DNA of 64,000 nucleotides from Aristolochia californica (Eukaryota; Streptophyta; Magnoliopsida; Piperales; Aristolochiaceae), in assembly GCA_029961685.1 (NCBI GenBank), contig JARWKL010000009.1:10491758-10555757 (forward strand), read 5' to 3'. Below are positions 1 through 9,905 of this stretch, in pieces (positions within the stretch are counted from its first letter, which is position 1; each line of letters starts with the position of its first letter). The notes beneath the pieces were generated by a model. It had not been told where the DNA came from. It did not search any database and worked only from the letters and a program-made list of their open reading frames with translations. The position numbers and the translations under genes were made by a program.

Positions 1-490
1 ACGACTGTTTAGCAGGCCCTGAAGTTACGTAAGGTGTAGCAGAACATGAAGTCACTGTAGAAATATCCCAAATTATGTTATTACTGGAAGCCAAACATCA
101 GATACAAGTGCGATGGGATATCAAACTGAACTCATGGAAGTTGACAAGTTCATTATATAGCTATAGTACATTTTAGTTTCTTTCAGATCTTCGGGGGGAA
201 ATAACCTTGCCGAACAGGTTTGATAGGCCTTTGTAATGCATTGGGCAGATATCTTGTTTTGTATATTCTTTGCTATCTCTAAGATTCATTAATTGTATAA
301 AAATTTCTTTTTGATACAGTGTCTTACTTGTATTTCATTGTCAAAAAATTGGTCATCTCCTGATAAGAATGTGGAATTCGATATAAAGTGTTTATTTTTT
401 TTGTTTTTCTTCGATAAAATTTTGAAGTTTTTCCTTGGTCAACACGTCTATATTGTTTTCTAGATGCATAATAATCTCACTAAAAGTTCT
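1..490. other. No recognised gene; AT-rich sequence upstream of the carrier pseudogene
   Basis: A plus-strand open stretch at about 58-177 has no start codon, no recognisable motif and a stop at the end. The remainder is AT-rich. Earlier exons of the carrier gene that follows were looked for here and not found. It may be intron or an unrelated flank. Confidence 0.3.
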
Positions 491-1367
491 TCTGTGCAGA
501 ATGCAGTGGTCTTACAAGTTTTTGATTTTTTTATCGCATGCTTGTGAGCGGAAAAGGATGGACGTATTAGTGTGGTAAAGAATATTTTGAGAAGAGAAGG
601 AATTAGAGGGATGTTGTTAAGCACCTAACTAATACTACCCAAAAGACCGACCTGCTAAGAGCGGAAGGCATAGGTACTTAACCCCAAGACCATAACAGTA
701 CACTCCGCCCTCCCGAGCCTATGATCACAGCGGCCTTAACACAGTAACGAGTGCCAGGTCAGGATCCCATAATCCCTTACAGCGACTGTGCCAGGGGCGT
801 GCGGTCCACCTGCGCACGCGGGGACTCGAAGTCGAGACGTAGGACCTGCTCTGATACCAAATGTTAAGCATCTAGCCAATACTACCCAAAAGACCAGCAT
901 GTTAGGAGCGGAAGGCATAGGTACTTAACCCCAGGACCATAACAGATGCTCCTAGGCTTCGTAGTCACTATGCTTAGAGATATGCCTGGGCATGGAACCT
1001 ACTTTTGGACATATGAATACACTAGAGAACTACACCCAGGGTGTCGAAAGAGTGGCCAAGTAAATGTTTCAACAATGTTGATAGCCAGTGGTTGGGCAGG
1101 AGTTGCTACCCTTTAGATGTGATTAAGTAAAGACTTCAGGCTTAATCACAATCTCCAGGAGACAAGACAACGCCCAAATATACAGGTGTAATGGATTGTT
1201 TCCGAAAAAGTTTGAGTGAAGAGAGCTACCAGGTCCTGTGGCGGGGATTAGGAACAACAATAGCCATGGCTTTTGTCGTAAATGGGTCTATTTTTGTGGC
1301 ATATGAGACAACATTGAGATTCCTGTCTAATTATAACCAGGGTGGAGTGGAAGAAAATGAGATCTAG
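491..1367 (+). pseudogene. BAC2: BAC2-like mitochondrial basic amino acid carrier, broken 3' part
   Basis: In plants the BAC2 family moves arginine and ornithine across the inner mitochondrial membrane. Remembered features of the family are recognisable in order: a QNAVVLQVF stretch (497 on), VVKNILRREGIRG (572-610), LRDMPGHGTYFWTYEYTREL (974 on), the carrier signature YPLDVIK followed by RLQ (1107-1139), and a C-terminal stretch containing VLWRGLGTT and AFVVNGSIF, ending at TAG 1365-1367. It is broken in several ways. The middle of the protein is missing between 543 and 549. A TRIM is inserted at 615-944. The frame shifts at about 1107, just before the carrier signature. In-frame stops lie at 1128-1130 and 1143-1145. 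The shift looks like a short deletion between GCTA-type microhomologies. The family call is confident; the exact paralogue less so. Confidence 0.78.
615..944 (-). mobile_element. TRIM (terminal-repeat retrotransposon in miniature) in the BAC2-like pseudogene
   Basis: Two 83-bp direct repeats (615-697 and 862-944) begin TGTTA and end TAACA. They flank about 164 bp with no coding capacity. Read on the minus strand, the right repeat is followed within 2 bp by TGGTATCAGAGC (848-859 on the plus strand), the usual initiator-Met tRNA primer-binding site. A purine-rich stretch on the minus strand precedes the other repeat. The flanks GATGT (610-614) and GATGC (945-949) are a 5-bp target duplication with one mismatch. 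Removing the element and one flank copy reconnects the carrier reading frame. The LTRs differ at several positions, so it is not very recent. A related solo LTR lies at 8245-8323. Confidence 0.88.
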
Positions 1368-1849
1368 TTGCAAGGACATTGCTAATTTTCTTCTATGATA
1401 GAAAGAAAAGATCCAAATCGACAAGCAACCAGCCATTCTACAAGAAAGAACTGGACAACATCGTACTGGTCTTAAAGAGCAGCTGCTAATTAATGCTTGT
1501 TTGCTCTTTACAATTAGCAAATGCAAAACCATTTACTTAGTAACATTCACTTGGATGTTTTGTCTACAATGTTTGAAGATTTTATAATTATCCGTTCATT
1601 GTATCAGAATTTCTACAACAGGGATCCATGAAAGAACCAATGTTAGTGGAAATTACATCCAAGTATTAGGAAACAAGCAAATGGGCAATGAGATATTCGT
1701 TAATTGTATTATGAGTATAGCATAAACAACTCAATAATTTTGGATGGGAGAATACTAGAGAGATGAAATGCGAGACACTTCACAAAATATCTCCCCTAGC
1801 CAATTGATCGACAATGCCTCAACTGGCCTTCCTGCCCCTGAATATGCGT
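1368..1849. other. 3' flank of the carrier pseudogene; nothing recognised
   Basis: The sequence probably includes the former 3' untranslated region of the carrier gene. Short open frames on either strand show no family motif. Confidence 0.3.
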
Positions 1850-2260
1850 ATTCAATAAATTAATTTTGTAATTATTGTATTAAATTAGTGATTTAATAGT
1901 CGTAATTAAAATATTGTTAAATTAAATATTTGATCAATTATTTTAGTTTAATTATCTCATTGTTATAATTAATTAAACTAATAGTATATGTTCTATTTAA
2001 GTATTTGGTGTAATAACTATGTTTATTTTGGTTAATTATCTGTGTAGGTATATATTCTATTTAAGTATATTATAAAAAGTTACTCGTTCTCATGTTTATA
2101 TCATATTTTTCATTTTGGGGCAGTAACACTAGAATCTGTTTTCCAGTGCACTTCAACTCGTCTACACTAACACCCAAGGATGAGTTGAAGTTAAATCAAA
2201 TCATTTAAGATGAATTAAAATCTTCACTTTATTTCAAGTTCATTGTGGACTAACCCCCCC
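1850..2260. mobile_element. End fragment of the GGGGTTAG-type TIR element family
   Basis: The right terminus CTAACCCCCCC at 2260 is followed by TAA (2261-2263). This matches the termini of the elements at 12411-13940 and 57276-61030. Internal AT-rich sequence (about 1880-1980) is clearly related to 13250-13350. The subterminal block with ACACTAACACC and a TTCCAG hairpin (about 2125-2180) matches 13790-13845. No left terminus was found, so this is a right-end fragment with an approximate left border. Confidence 0.7.
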
Positions 2261-2263
2261 TAA

Positions 2264-3263
2264 GAATTTTTTCCTCAACCCTTCCCTCGTTTGTAAGGTA
2301 AAACTTAAAAACTCATTCCCAAGGATTTTTTAGATGGGTCGAATCAAATTAGGTTGCCAGTGAAACTTGACCTAGTGTCCACCTCTAGACCAGAATGGCA
2401 ATCTTAGTGTACTTGCAATAGATGATTGAACAAAATTAATAAAAAATATAAAAAAAATATTGCTTATAAAAATCTTCATTTTGATCTATATAATATGTTG
2501 TATATAATTTTCTAAATATATACATACTTTTTAGGCATTTTTTGGGGTCTAAGAATATGTTTGACTACATAAAGAATGTACTAACCTGAAATTTTTGTTT
2601 GAAAAATTAGAAAATATAAGATAGATTGATTGAACATAATAAAAATATTATCCCATCAAGCCTCCTCCATCAAAACACTCTATCACACACAAATTTCAGC
2701 CTTTTCCCAAGACATCCAACCCTAGTTCCCTACATGAAAGCTGAAAAAGAGAGGTTCCTATCATCCCCCCATCGACATCCCTAAATTTACTTATTGATCC
2801 CCTCCATTTCTACAAGTCAAACTCCTTAAGCTAATAAGGAATATTAAATTTATTCCTCATAATTGTTGGATACATGTTTATGAAGAACAAGAGATCTTTG
2901 GTACCCAAATTTTTGGGTCCTACAGTTCTCATAGTTGAAATCAAAATTTGGCTACTATTAGATATTCAAAGTTATTTTGTCCCCTTTAACTCAAATTTTG
3001 TTACTAAACATTTAAATTCATATGCCCATTATAGCCACATTAGAGGTATGCATTTTTATGTAAGGGCTTCATTTTGGCTTTTGTCAAACTGATTTTGTGC
3101 GCAATCTTTTCAATAGTCTTTTCAACTTTGTTTTTCTCCGAATTCGACTTTTTCTGATGAATGGTCTTCCTTGAGTAGCTTTCGCTAAGGCATGGGACCA
3201 ATCAATGGCTTTCTTTCAAAAACAACTATTGGATCTTTAATATCTTATTTTATTCTTAGAGCT
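2264..3263. other. No recognised feature
   Basis: AT-rich sequence. A 72-codon plus-strand open frame (2874-3092) has no recognisable domain and an AT-rich composition typical of chance frames. Confidence 0.3.
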
Positions 3264-3920
3264 TGTTAAATCCTAGGGTCCCATTAATAAATTTCTAGAA
3301 GGCCTTTAGGTGAGTATTGTTAAGTTATGGAGTTTAATTAATGCCCTAAACTAAGTTGGTACGCGAATTGACCTTTGCAGTAAAGTCGTTGTGGGGGTTG
3401 GAAGGGAGTGGGAAGTTCCCTTCTTGTGGGTGTGGGGCAAAGCCCCCGCCAGGTCTTTGATATATTAACAGTTGTTTCATTAAGGATAATTTAGAATTTT
3501 ACTCTTGTATTGCAGTTGTCCTAGTTTTCTCTTTATATTTGGGGTGTCGCTATTAGGGTTTGATCATCTAAGGATCATCATAAATTGAAGCCTGAGAGGT
3601 TAGAGAAAAACAACACATGTAAGTGTGTGTGATCTTTCTTGTAAACTATTTCATCTTCATAGTGGATTACTGTAACGACAGAAGACAGGATGTAGTCTCA
3701 CCTTAAGGCAAACCTATATAAATCTTGTTGTGTTTTTTTGTGTTTGTTTTTTCCTTCTTTTGCATTTATTAGTATTATTCTTGTTAGTTTGGAATTAGAG
3801 CATCTAATTCCTAACAAGTATGTGAAATAAAGAAGAAGAAGAGAAGGTAAGTGAAGTTTTGAGAGAGAAAAAGGAGAGAAAATAAAATAGAGAGAAAGTG
3901 AAGAAGGCTCCCCCTTCCTT
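3264..3920 (-). mobile_element. LTR fragment of a minus-strand Copia family, split by a solo LTR
   Basis: It starts TGTTAAATCCTA and matches the LTR at 19355 onward (shared CTTCTAGAAGGCCTTTAGG type sequence, then an AAGAAGAGAAGGTAAGTGAAG type tract). A foreign solo LTR occupies 3318-3816. Similarity to the 19.4-kb copy fades at about 3905-3920, so the right border is approximate. No internal domain lies next to it. Confidence 0.6.
3318..3816 (+). mobile_element. Solo Copia LTR with perfect 5-bp target duplication
   Basis: A 499-bp sequence begins TGTTAAG and ends CCTAACA, flanked on both sides by AGTAT (3313-3317 and 3817-3821). It is the same family, in reverse orientation, as the LTR at 28608-29051 and the terminal repeats of the element at 30525-32400. 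The related LTR at 19355 onward lacks this insertion and shows the empty site near 19404. Such solo LTRs arise by recombination between the two LTRs of a complete element. Confidence 0.88.
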
Positions 3921-3929
3921 GTTGGCCCA

Positions 3930-5520
3930 AGTAACATCTCAAGAAGGGATGAGGGGGTGAATTGAGAACAACTACAAATTTTAACTCCTTTAAAATTGTG
4001 TGAATAAACTAAGTAAGCAAATCAAAATGATACACACAAGCACAAAAAGGAACACACATATTTTTGTTTCAATGTTCCCCTAGTGGTACTTACTTCCCAA
4101 GAATTTTTGCTTGGAAAAAATCTAATATTCAAATTCAACTGAAAAAATACGTAGAGATTTCAGCTCTCTTAAGCCAAGTGCAATACCTGATACACTATTC
4201 TCTATCTCTCCCCAAAGGATCAATCTAAAACTAATCTAGAACTAGATTTCAACTCTAGTGGGCACTCCTCAAGAATTAAAGGCTCTAGAATGCCTCCTCT
4301 CAAGAAATAAAATTCTAGCCCAACCTTTCTATCAAAATCAAAATCCAAAAGAGTAAATAGAAACTTGACCTTTTATTTCTTAGAGAATCAACCTTCTCTT
4401 TGTGAGACCAAGCTTTTTGTCTTTGAGCATGAGCAATTGATTGACTTGGTGATTATACTAGGATGTGAAATTGATATGAACAAGAGAGAATTGAAAAAAG
4501 AATTTGGAAACTAGAGCTCAAGACTTATCTCTTTAAAAAAAAAACTCATAAAGGACTTTTCAAAGGCTTGCAAAATTTTGCACAAGAATGAAGAGCTTAT
4601 TGCTTTCAATTGATGTTTAAACACGAGTTGTAAACCCCTATTTATAGGTTTTCTAAGCCCAACTAGTCGTTGAGAATGTCGAAGGCTGGTCAACACTTTC
4701 TGAGTTTGGGTTGATTGATCATCCTTAGAGCATTGATTGATCAATCATCTTTAAGTTCCTTAGTCTACTAATCAATCATACCTATTGCGATGATGGATCA
4801 ATCATCCCCAATGACCTTATTTTTTAAGAAAGTCTTTTATCATATTGATCTATCATTCTAGTGGGCATGATCCGTCATTCTTTATAATGTTTGTTTGAAA
4901 CATTTTGGTTGATCGATCACTATTTGGATTGATTGATCATACTTTTTAAACCCACCTTCTGCATTCTGGTTGATTAGTAATTACCTATAGAGGTTGATCA
5001 ATTATGCTTTGGACAAGAAACTTTGCTACTCTTTGTTAAATCAATTATATACTCAGATCATTGATCGATCATTCAGTCTAGCAATGTTCAGGAATGAAAT
5101 TTTGAAGCATGAGATGGCTAAAGCATGTTCTAAAACATTTCAAGATGAAATAAGTATGGTTTCAAAAAATCATTTTGTCCTAAAGCTTTGAATCATGTTT
5201 TTTTTTATCAAAGTATCAGACTTTGGTTAATTGTTCTCTTATAGTGCTAGAGTTCTTGAGTACTAGACTTTTTAGTTAGACTCTACTCTTTGATTTCTTC
5301 ACACTTGAGTCTTCTTAGGTGTATCTTCTTCAAGTGACTTGACCTTCCTTTAGGGCTTGAGGTCTTCTAGAAATGATTTCAACGATTCTCTTGAAGGTAT
5401 ACATTATCCCTTATCCTAAAATACTTGATATGTCATAGTACATTTTCTTAAGTTTTGTTATCGTCAAAATCAAGGTGAGGGTCAACCTAAGTCAATAATC
5501 TCCCTTTCAATGATGACAAA
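3930..5520 (-). mobile_element. SIRE-like Copia LTR remnant
   Basis: The GGGGGTGAATTGAGAAC start (about 3953) followed by AT-rich sequence resembles plant SIRE-like LTR ends, as at 20463 onward. The GATGACAAAACCTAACA-type sequence near 5513 resembles the other end. Degenerate ATTGATCAATCAT-type repeats crowd 4690-5070. No coding domain is present. Both borders are approximate and inferred from family resemblance. Confidence 0.45.
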
Positions 5521-6959
5521 ACCTAACAGCTTGAAAATGCAAAAAAAATAAAAATAAAATAAAATCCCTTGAATCTAAGCATGGTATATTCATTATTTAA
5601 GTTTCTAAATTTTCTCCCTTTTTAAAATTTCTCCCCCTTCATGTTGTGTATTTTCTCCTCCTTTTTGCCGTACAATAGAAGATAAAAAATATAATATCAC
5701 ATATAGTCCATTTTTTTAATTAATATTCAATTTCAATACAATATTATGATGGGAGAATATACTTGGTAGCAAAAAATTAGAAAACCATACAATGGGTATT
5801 AGCCTAAGGCAAAATAAGAGTTATGGGACCCTTGAATAGAATTTTAACCATAATAAGATTCGAATTAGGGTTTGTAGAGCTTTGAATAATCACGCTAGAT
5901 TGACAAGATTTGGGCTGGATTTGGGGGTTTTGGAAGGTTTAGGGCTCTAAGAGAAAAGGTTTGAAATAGAAATGAAGCACACGTATATTACAAAAAAGCG
6001 ACTTTTCCACTATTATTCAATTAACCTTATTAGTGCATTGATTGTTGTGGGCTCATAGCACATCGAGTCGAGGCAACAACAACTCACTCAATAGGATTTA
6101 TTTCTTATATTACTTTGAGTAGGATTTATTTCTAATATTGTTTTAAGTAGGAGTTATTTCTAATTACTTTTATATGTAAGGGCATTCTGGGAATTATTGT
6201 AACCCTAACCCTAAAACTCCATGACGTGATCTATTTAAAGGAAAGAATGAATGAAATAGGTAAGTTTTGAGATTTTAGAATAACCTAGTGTACATAAGCT
6301 GAGATCACCTCTTGATCTCGAGTTTAGGGTTTACTCCAAAAATCCAACGTATCCTTCACCCTCCCTTGCCATCCATCTTCATCCACCTTCATCCTCCATC
6401 ATCCATAGCTGGAAGAGGAGCTTCCTGCCCCTTTTTCGACCCCAAATAGAGGGTCTTCCCTCCTTCTCACCGTCAACAGCCAGCAAGGGTTCTAACCCTC
6501 TTGACGAGCAGACAAAGGAAGGGTTTTCTGGTTCTTCCACGTGAAGGTCTGGTGTATCCCTTCCTAGCTTGGAAGCATCACGGAATTCTAGCATCCACAT
6601 CCACCAAGGTGAGCCAAGAGCTACACCTAAGCTAGGCCTTCAATCCTAGCACGAGCAGCAACCAAACCTGGGTTGAAACCCTGGTTTTCGTGAGCAACTA
6701 AAGGTATTTCTACCAGTCCTTTCTCTACGTGAATTAATTCAATTCTAGCTATAACTTTAGCACTAGAGTAGATACATAAAAAGGGGAATTGATCACGTGT
6801 GGAAGAGCCATCAAAGAAGGGAGCTTTAACTCTCATTATCGAGTTCAGAAACTGGGTACAAGTGCTGGATTTTCAAATTTGATTTCTCCTTAATCTTTTA
6901 CGTTCAATTTATTTATTATAATGGGGATATATTTCATTTCCTAATTTTTTTAGAGCTTA
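5521..6959. other. Unresolved repeat-like sequence, possibly an LTR fragment
   Basis: A TATA-like CTATTTAAAGG (about 6229) is followed by a leader-like region and a GC-richer tract with open frames on both strands (6379-6836). None of these shows a known domain. The layout resembles an LTR promoter plus leader, but no matching second copy, primer site or duplication was found. Confidence 0.3.
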
Positions 6960-7875
6960 GTAGGCTTAAGAGAGTTTCTCAAGCCTAACTCTCTTCTTAA
7001 CTTAGATAATTGGTCGGATCATAGAGATTTGGCAAAAATATCTGCTAATTGACTTTTAGTGGCAACAAATTCTACTCTAATTACCTTGTTTTGAACCAAT
7101 TTTTGAATGAAACGATGTTTGATGTCAATATGTTTTAACTGAGAGTGGTGAACCGAGTTCTTCTTAAACTAATGACACTCTTGTTGTCATAATGGATATG
7201 AATTTTATTTTACACTAAACGATAGTCTTCTGGTTCTTGTTTCATCGACAAAATTTGTGCACCACGACTCCTGGCCTCTATGTACTCTGCTTTGGTAGTA
7301 GATAGAGCCACAACATGTTGTTTCTTGGAGAACCAAGAAACTAGCATATTGCCCAACAATTGGCAACTACTGCTCATACTCTTTTTGTCAATTTTGTATA
7401 AAAAAAATCAGCATCAAAGTATCCTAATAAGTCTATGGATGAATTCTAGAGTACCAAAGAGGAAAGTTAGGTTTTTCAAGTAGATATAAAAAATCCTATT
7501 TACCGCCACTAAGTGTGATTTGCAAGGATCTTATTGAAATTGAATACATAGGCAAATTGAGAACATTATATTTGGTCAACTAGTTGTCAGAAAAAGGAGA
7601 GACCCAATCATACTTTTGTATACTTTTTTTTATTTATGGGTGTAATTATGAGTTGTATGTGTCTAGTTTCAAGGATGTATTCATTGGTGTGATTATAGGT
7701 TTCAAGTTTTCTATAGTGAACTTCTTAAAAAGTCCTTTGATGTACTTGGATTGGTTTATGAACATTCCATTTTTTGTTTGAAGCACTTGAAGAACAGGAA
7801 GAATGAGAGTTCACCCATAAAACTCATTTCAAATTTTTTCTTCATGAATTTAGCAAATTTGTCACATAATGTATT

Positions 7876-8385
7876 TGTTGGAAGACACCTCAAGTGGCAT
7901 TAATGTAATAACTTTACCCACGTCAATGAGGTGGCACAAAGTGTAATTAAATGCTTCATAAGGATGGCACAAGGGTGTAGTTAAAGAAGATGATGTATGT
8001 CTCCTTATGTCTTTTCCTTTTGAAATTTGATGGCCCTAAGGGCATTTTAATCATTGTAGCCTTCCTTCATAAACTATAAATAGAGACTCAAGGCAAAGGG
8101 TAGATCATTCAAGTCTCCTCTCTTCTCTCAAATCCGTCCCTAGCCTTTCTCTCTTCTCCCAAGCTTTCTCTCTCTCCATCTCTCTCTAGTCGTCTATCTC
8201 TTTTTCTCTTTTCTTCTTTCTTCCTCTCATCTCCTCTTCTTCTTTAGGTACCTAGCCAATACTACCCAAAATACCGGGCTAGTAGGTAGCGGAAAGCTAA
8301 GTACTTAACCTAGGATCATAACATTCTTCCTCTCCTCTCTCACCACCTTGGTCTAAGAACTTTTCATGGGATCCTAAATCCAACA
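7876..8385 (+). repeat. 5' LTR of the Copia at 7876-12277
   Basis: TGTTGG start and CCAACA end. It matches the 3' LTR at 11845-12277 along its length, including the CT-rich tract and the CATGGGATCCTAAATCCAACA-like end. The extra length is the TRIM solo LTR at 8245-8323. Confidence 0.9.
8245..8323 (-). mobile_element. TRIM solo LTR nested in a Copia LTR
   Basis: A 79-bp sequence is closely related to the TRIM LTRs at 615-697 and 862-944 (shared AATACTACCCAAAA and GTACTTAACC). It ends ATAACA and is flanked by TTCTT on both sides (8240-8244 and 8324-8328). The partner LTR at 11845-12277 has a single copy of TTCTT and no insertion, giving a direct empty-site comparison. Its first four or so bases are missing or changed. 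Confidence 0.87.
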
Positions 8386-8397
8386 TGGTATCAAAGT
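8386..8397 (+). promoter_or_regulatory. Primer-binding site of the Copia
   Basis: TGGTATCAAAG directly after the 5' LTR is complementary to the 3' end of initiator-Met tRNA with one change from the common TGGTATCAGAGC. Confidence 0.8.
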
Positions 8398-8529
8398 TGT
8401 GGATTTAGGATCCCACCATTAAGATGGTGATTAAGATCATCAAGCTTCGGTTGGAGTACTTTTGAAGAAGCAAGGATTAGGCTGTGCCAAGTTAAGTTCT
8501 TCATCCATATTATTTTTTTCTTCTCTCCA

Positions 8530-9283
8530 ATGTCACCAAATTACTTAAGTTGGGCTCAGCCAATTAAGAGATTTCTTATCACTAGAGATCTCTTAGAACA
8601 TTTGACTAAACCAAGTCCACCCATAGATGAAGATAATAGTTCCTATATTAAATGGCTCAAGAATGACACATTTGTCATTAGATGGCTCGTTAACAGCATA
8701 GAGGAACATGTGGAAAATAATGTTGTCCACCTTGAGATCACAAAGTAGATATGGGACACTTGCTCCAAGTTGTACTCTAACAGCGAGAATTTATATGATG
8801 TGTTTTAGAACATGTTTACTACAAAACAAGGAGAGAACCTGCATGAGTTCTTGGCCATATTTAGAGGGCTAATTCAGGAGTGGAAACTTGTTGACCCCTA
8901 TTCAACCGATATATCGGTTCAAGAAAAGCAACGAGAGGCCTTAGAAATTGCTATTTGCTTGTCAAATATCAAGCCATATCTTGAACTGGCCAAAATCCAA
9001 CTCCACCTCCAACGCACTTCCATCATTCGATGACATCAATGCAACATTACCGATATATCGGTTCAAGAAAAGCAACGAGAGGCCTTAGAAATTGCTATTT
9101 GCTTGTCAAATATCAAGCCATATCTTGAACTGGCCAAAATCCAACTCCACCTCCAACGCACTTCCATCATTCGATGACATCAATGCAACATTACTTCAGA
9201 TACCAAATCCTTCCTCCACCTCTCATATTGAAGTATCATCTGCTATGCACTTAGGAAATAGGGGTAAATCTTCTATCACCTGA
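8530..9283 (+). pseudogene. Copia gag (UBN2-like), with internal duplication
   Basis: Frames at 8530-8748 and 8812-9033 carry the gag pattern of plant Copia elements: YIKWLKNDTFVIRWL followed by a GENLHEFLAIFRGLIQEWKL-like stretch. They are separated by in-frame stops. The C-terminal part contains an exact 144-bp tandem duplication (8907-9050 and 9051-9194), 48 codons long. Gag would build the virus-like particle in an active element; this copy cannot. Confidence 0.75.
8907..9194 (+). repeat. Perfect two-copy tandem duplication, 144-bp unit
   Basis: The unit beginning CGATATATCGG at 8907 is repeated without visible change from 9051. The length is a multiple of three, so the reading frame is kept. 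Confidence 0.93.
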
Positions 9284-9905
9284 GAGAGCATAGTAGAAAT
9301 TATAGAGGAGGTCGAGCAAGAGGTGGTAGAAGTAGATCCGGTTCTGTAAGGTCAGACAATCGGGTCTATACTTATTGTGGTAGACTGAACCATCTGGTGG
9401 ATACCTGTTGGAAGCTTCATGGTAAACCGGACTAGGTCATTGCCAACCAAGTTTCGGTTCAAAATGAGAAGAATGATGCCCAATCTGATTCACAATGAAG
9501 AAAGCAGACTATCATCGATGATGATTATGACCTGTTATAGAGGATGAAAACTTTGATAGTAGCTCCTCCATCTTCTTCATCATCTTCAACTACTGTTGCT
9601 GCCACCATTGCTTCAGGTATGATTTCTACCACTTCCTCCTATTCATCCTAGATCATTGACTCAAGGACCTCCGAGCATCTTAGTGGTAATAAGAGTCTAT
9701 TACATTCCTTATCTCCATGTCTACAATACAAATTTGTTACCATTATCGACGAATCCTAAACAAAAGTTCTTGGGAAGGGATCATCCCTTGTTACTCCATC
9801 TCTTTAGCTTACCGATGTCCTATTTGTCAACAAAACATTTTAATTGCTCCATCACCTTCTCACCTTCATCTTGTGTCTTCCAAGATCTCACAACGAAGTA
9901 GGTGA

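Noticed and set aside
792..860. tRNA-like GC-rich stretch in the TRIM
   Set aside because: It ends with the complement of a Met tRNA 3' end because it is a primer-binding site; no tRNA fold or A/B boxes.
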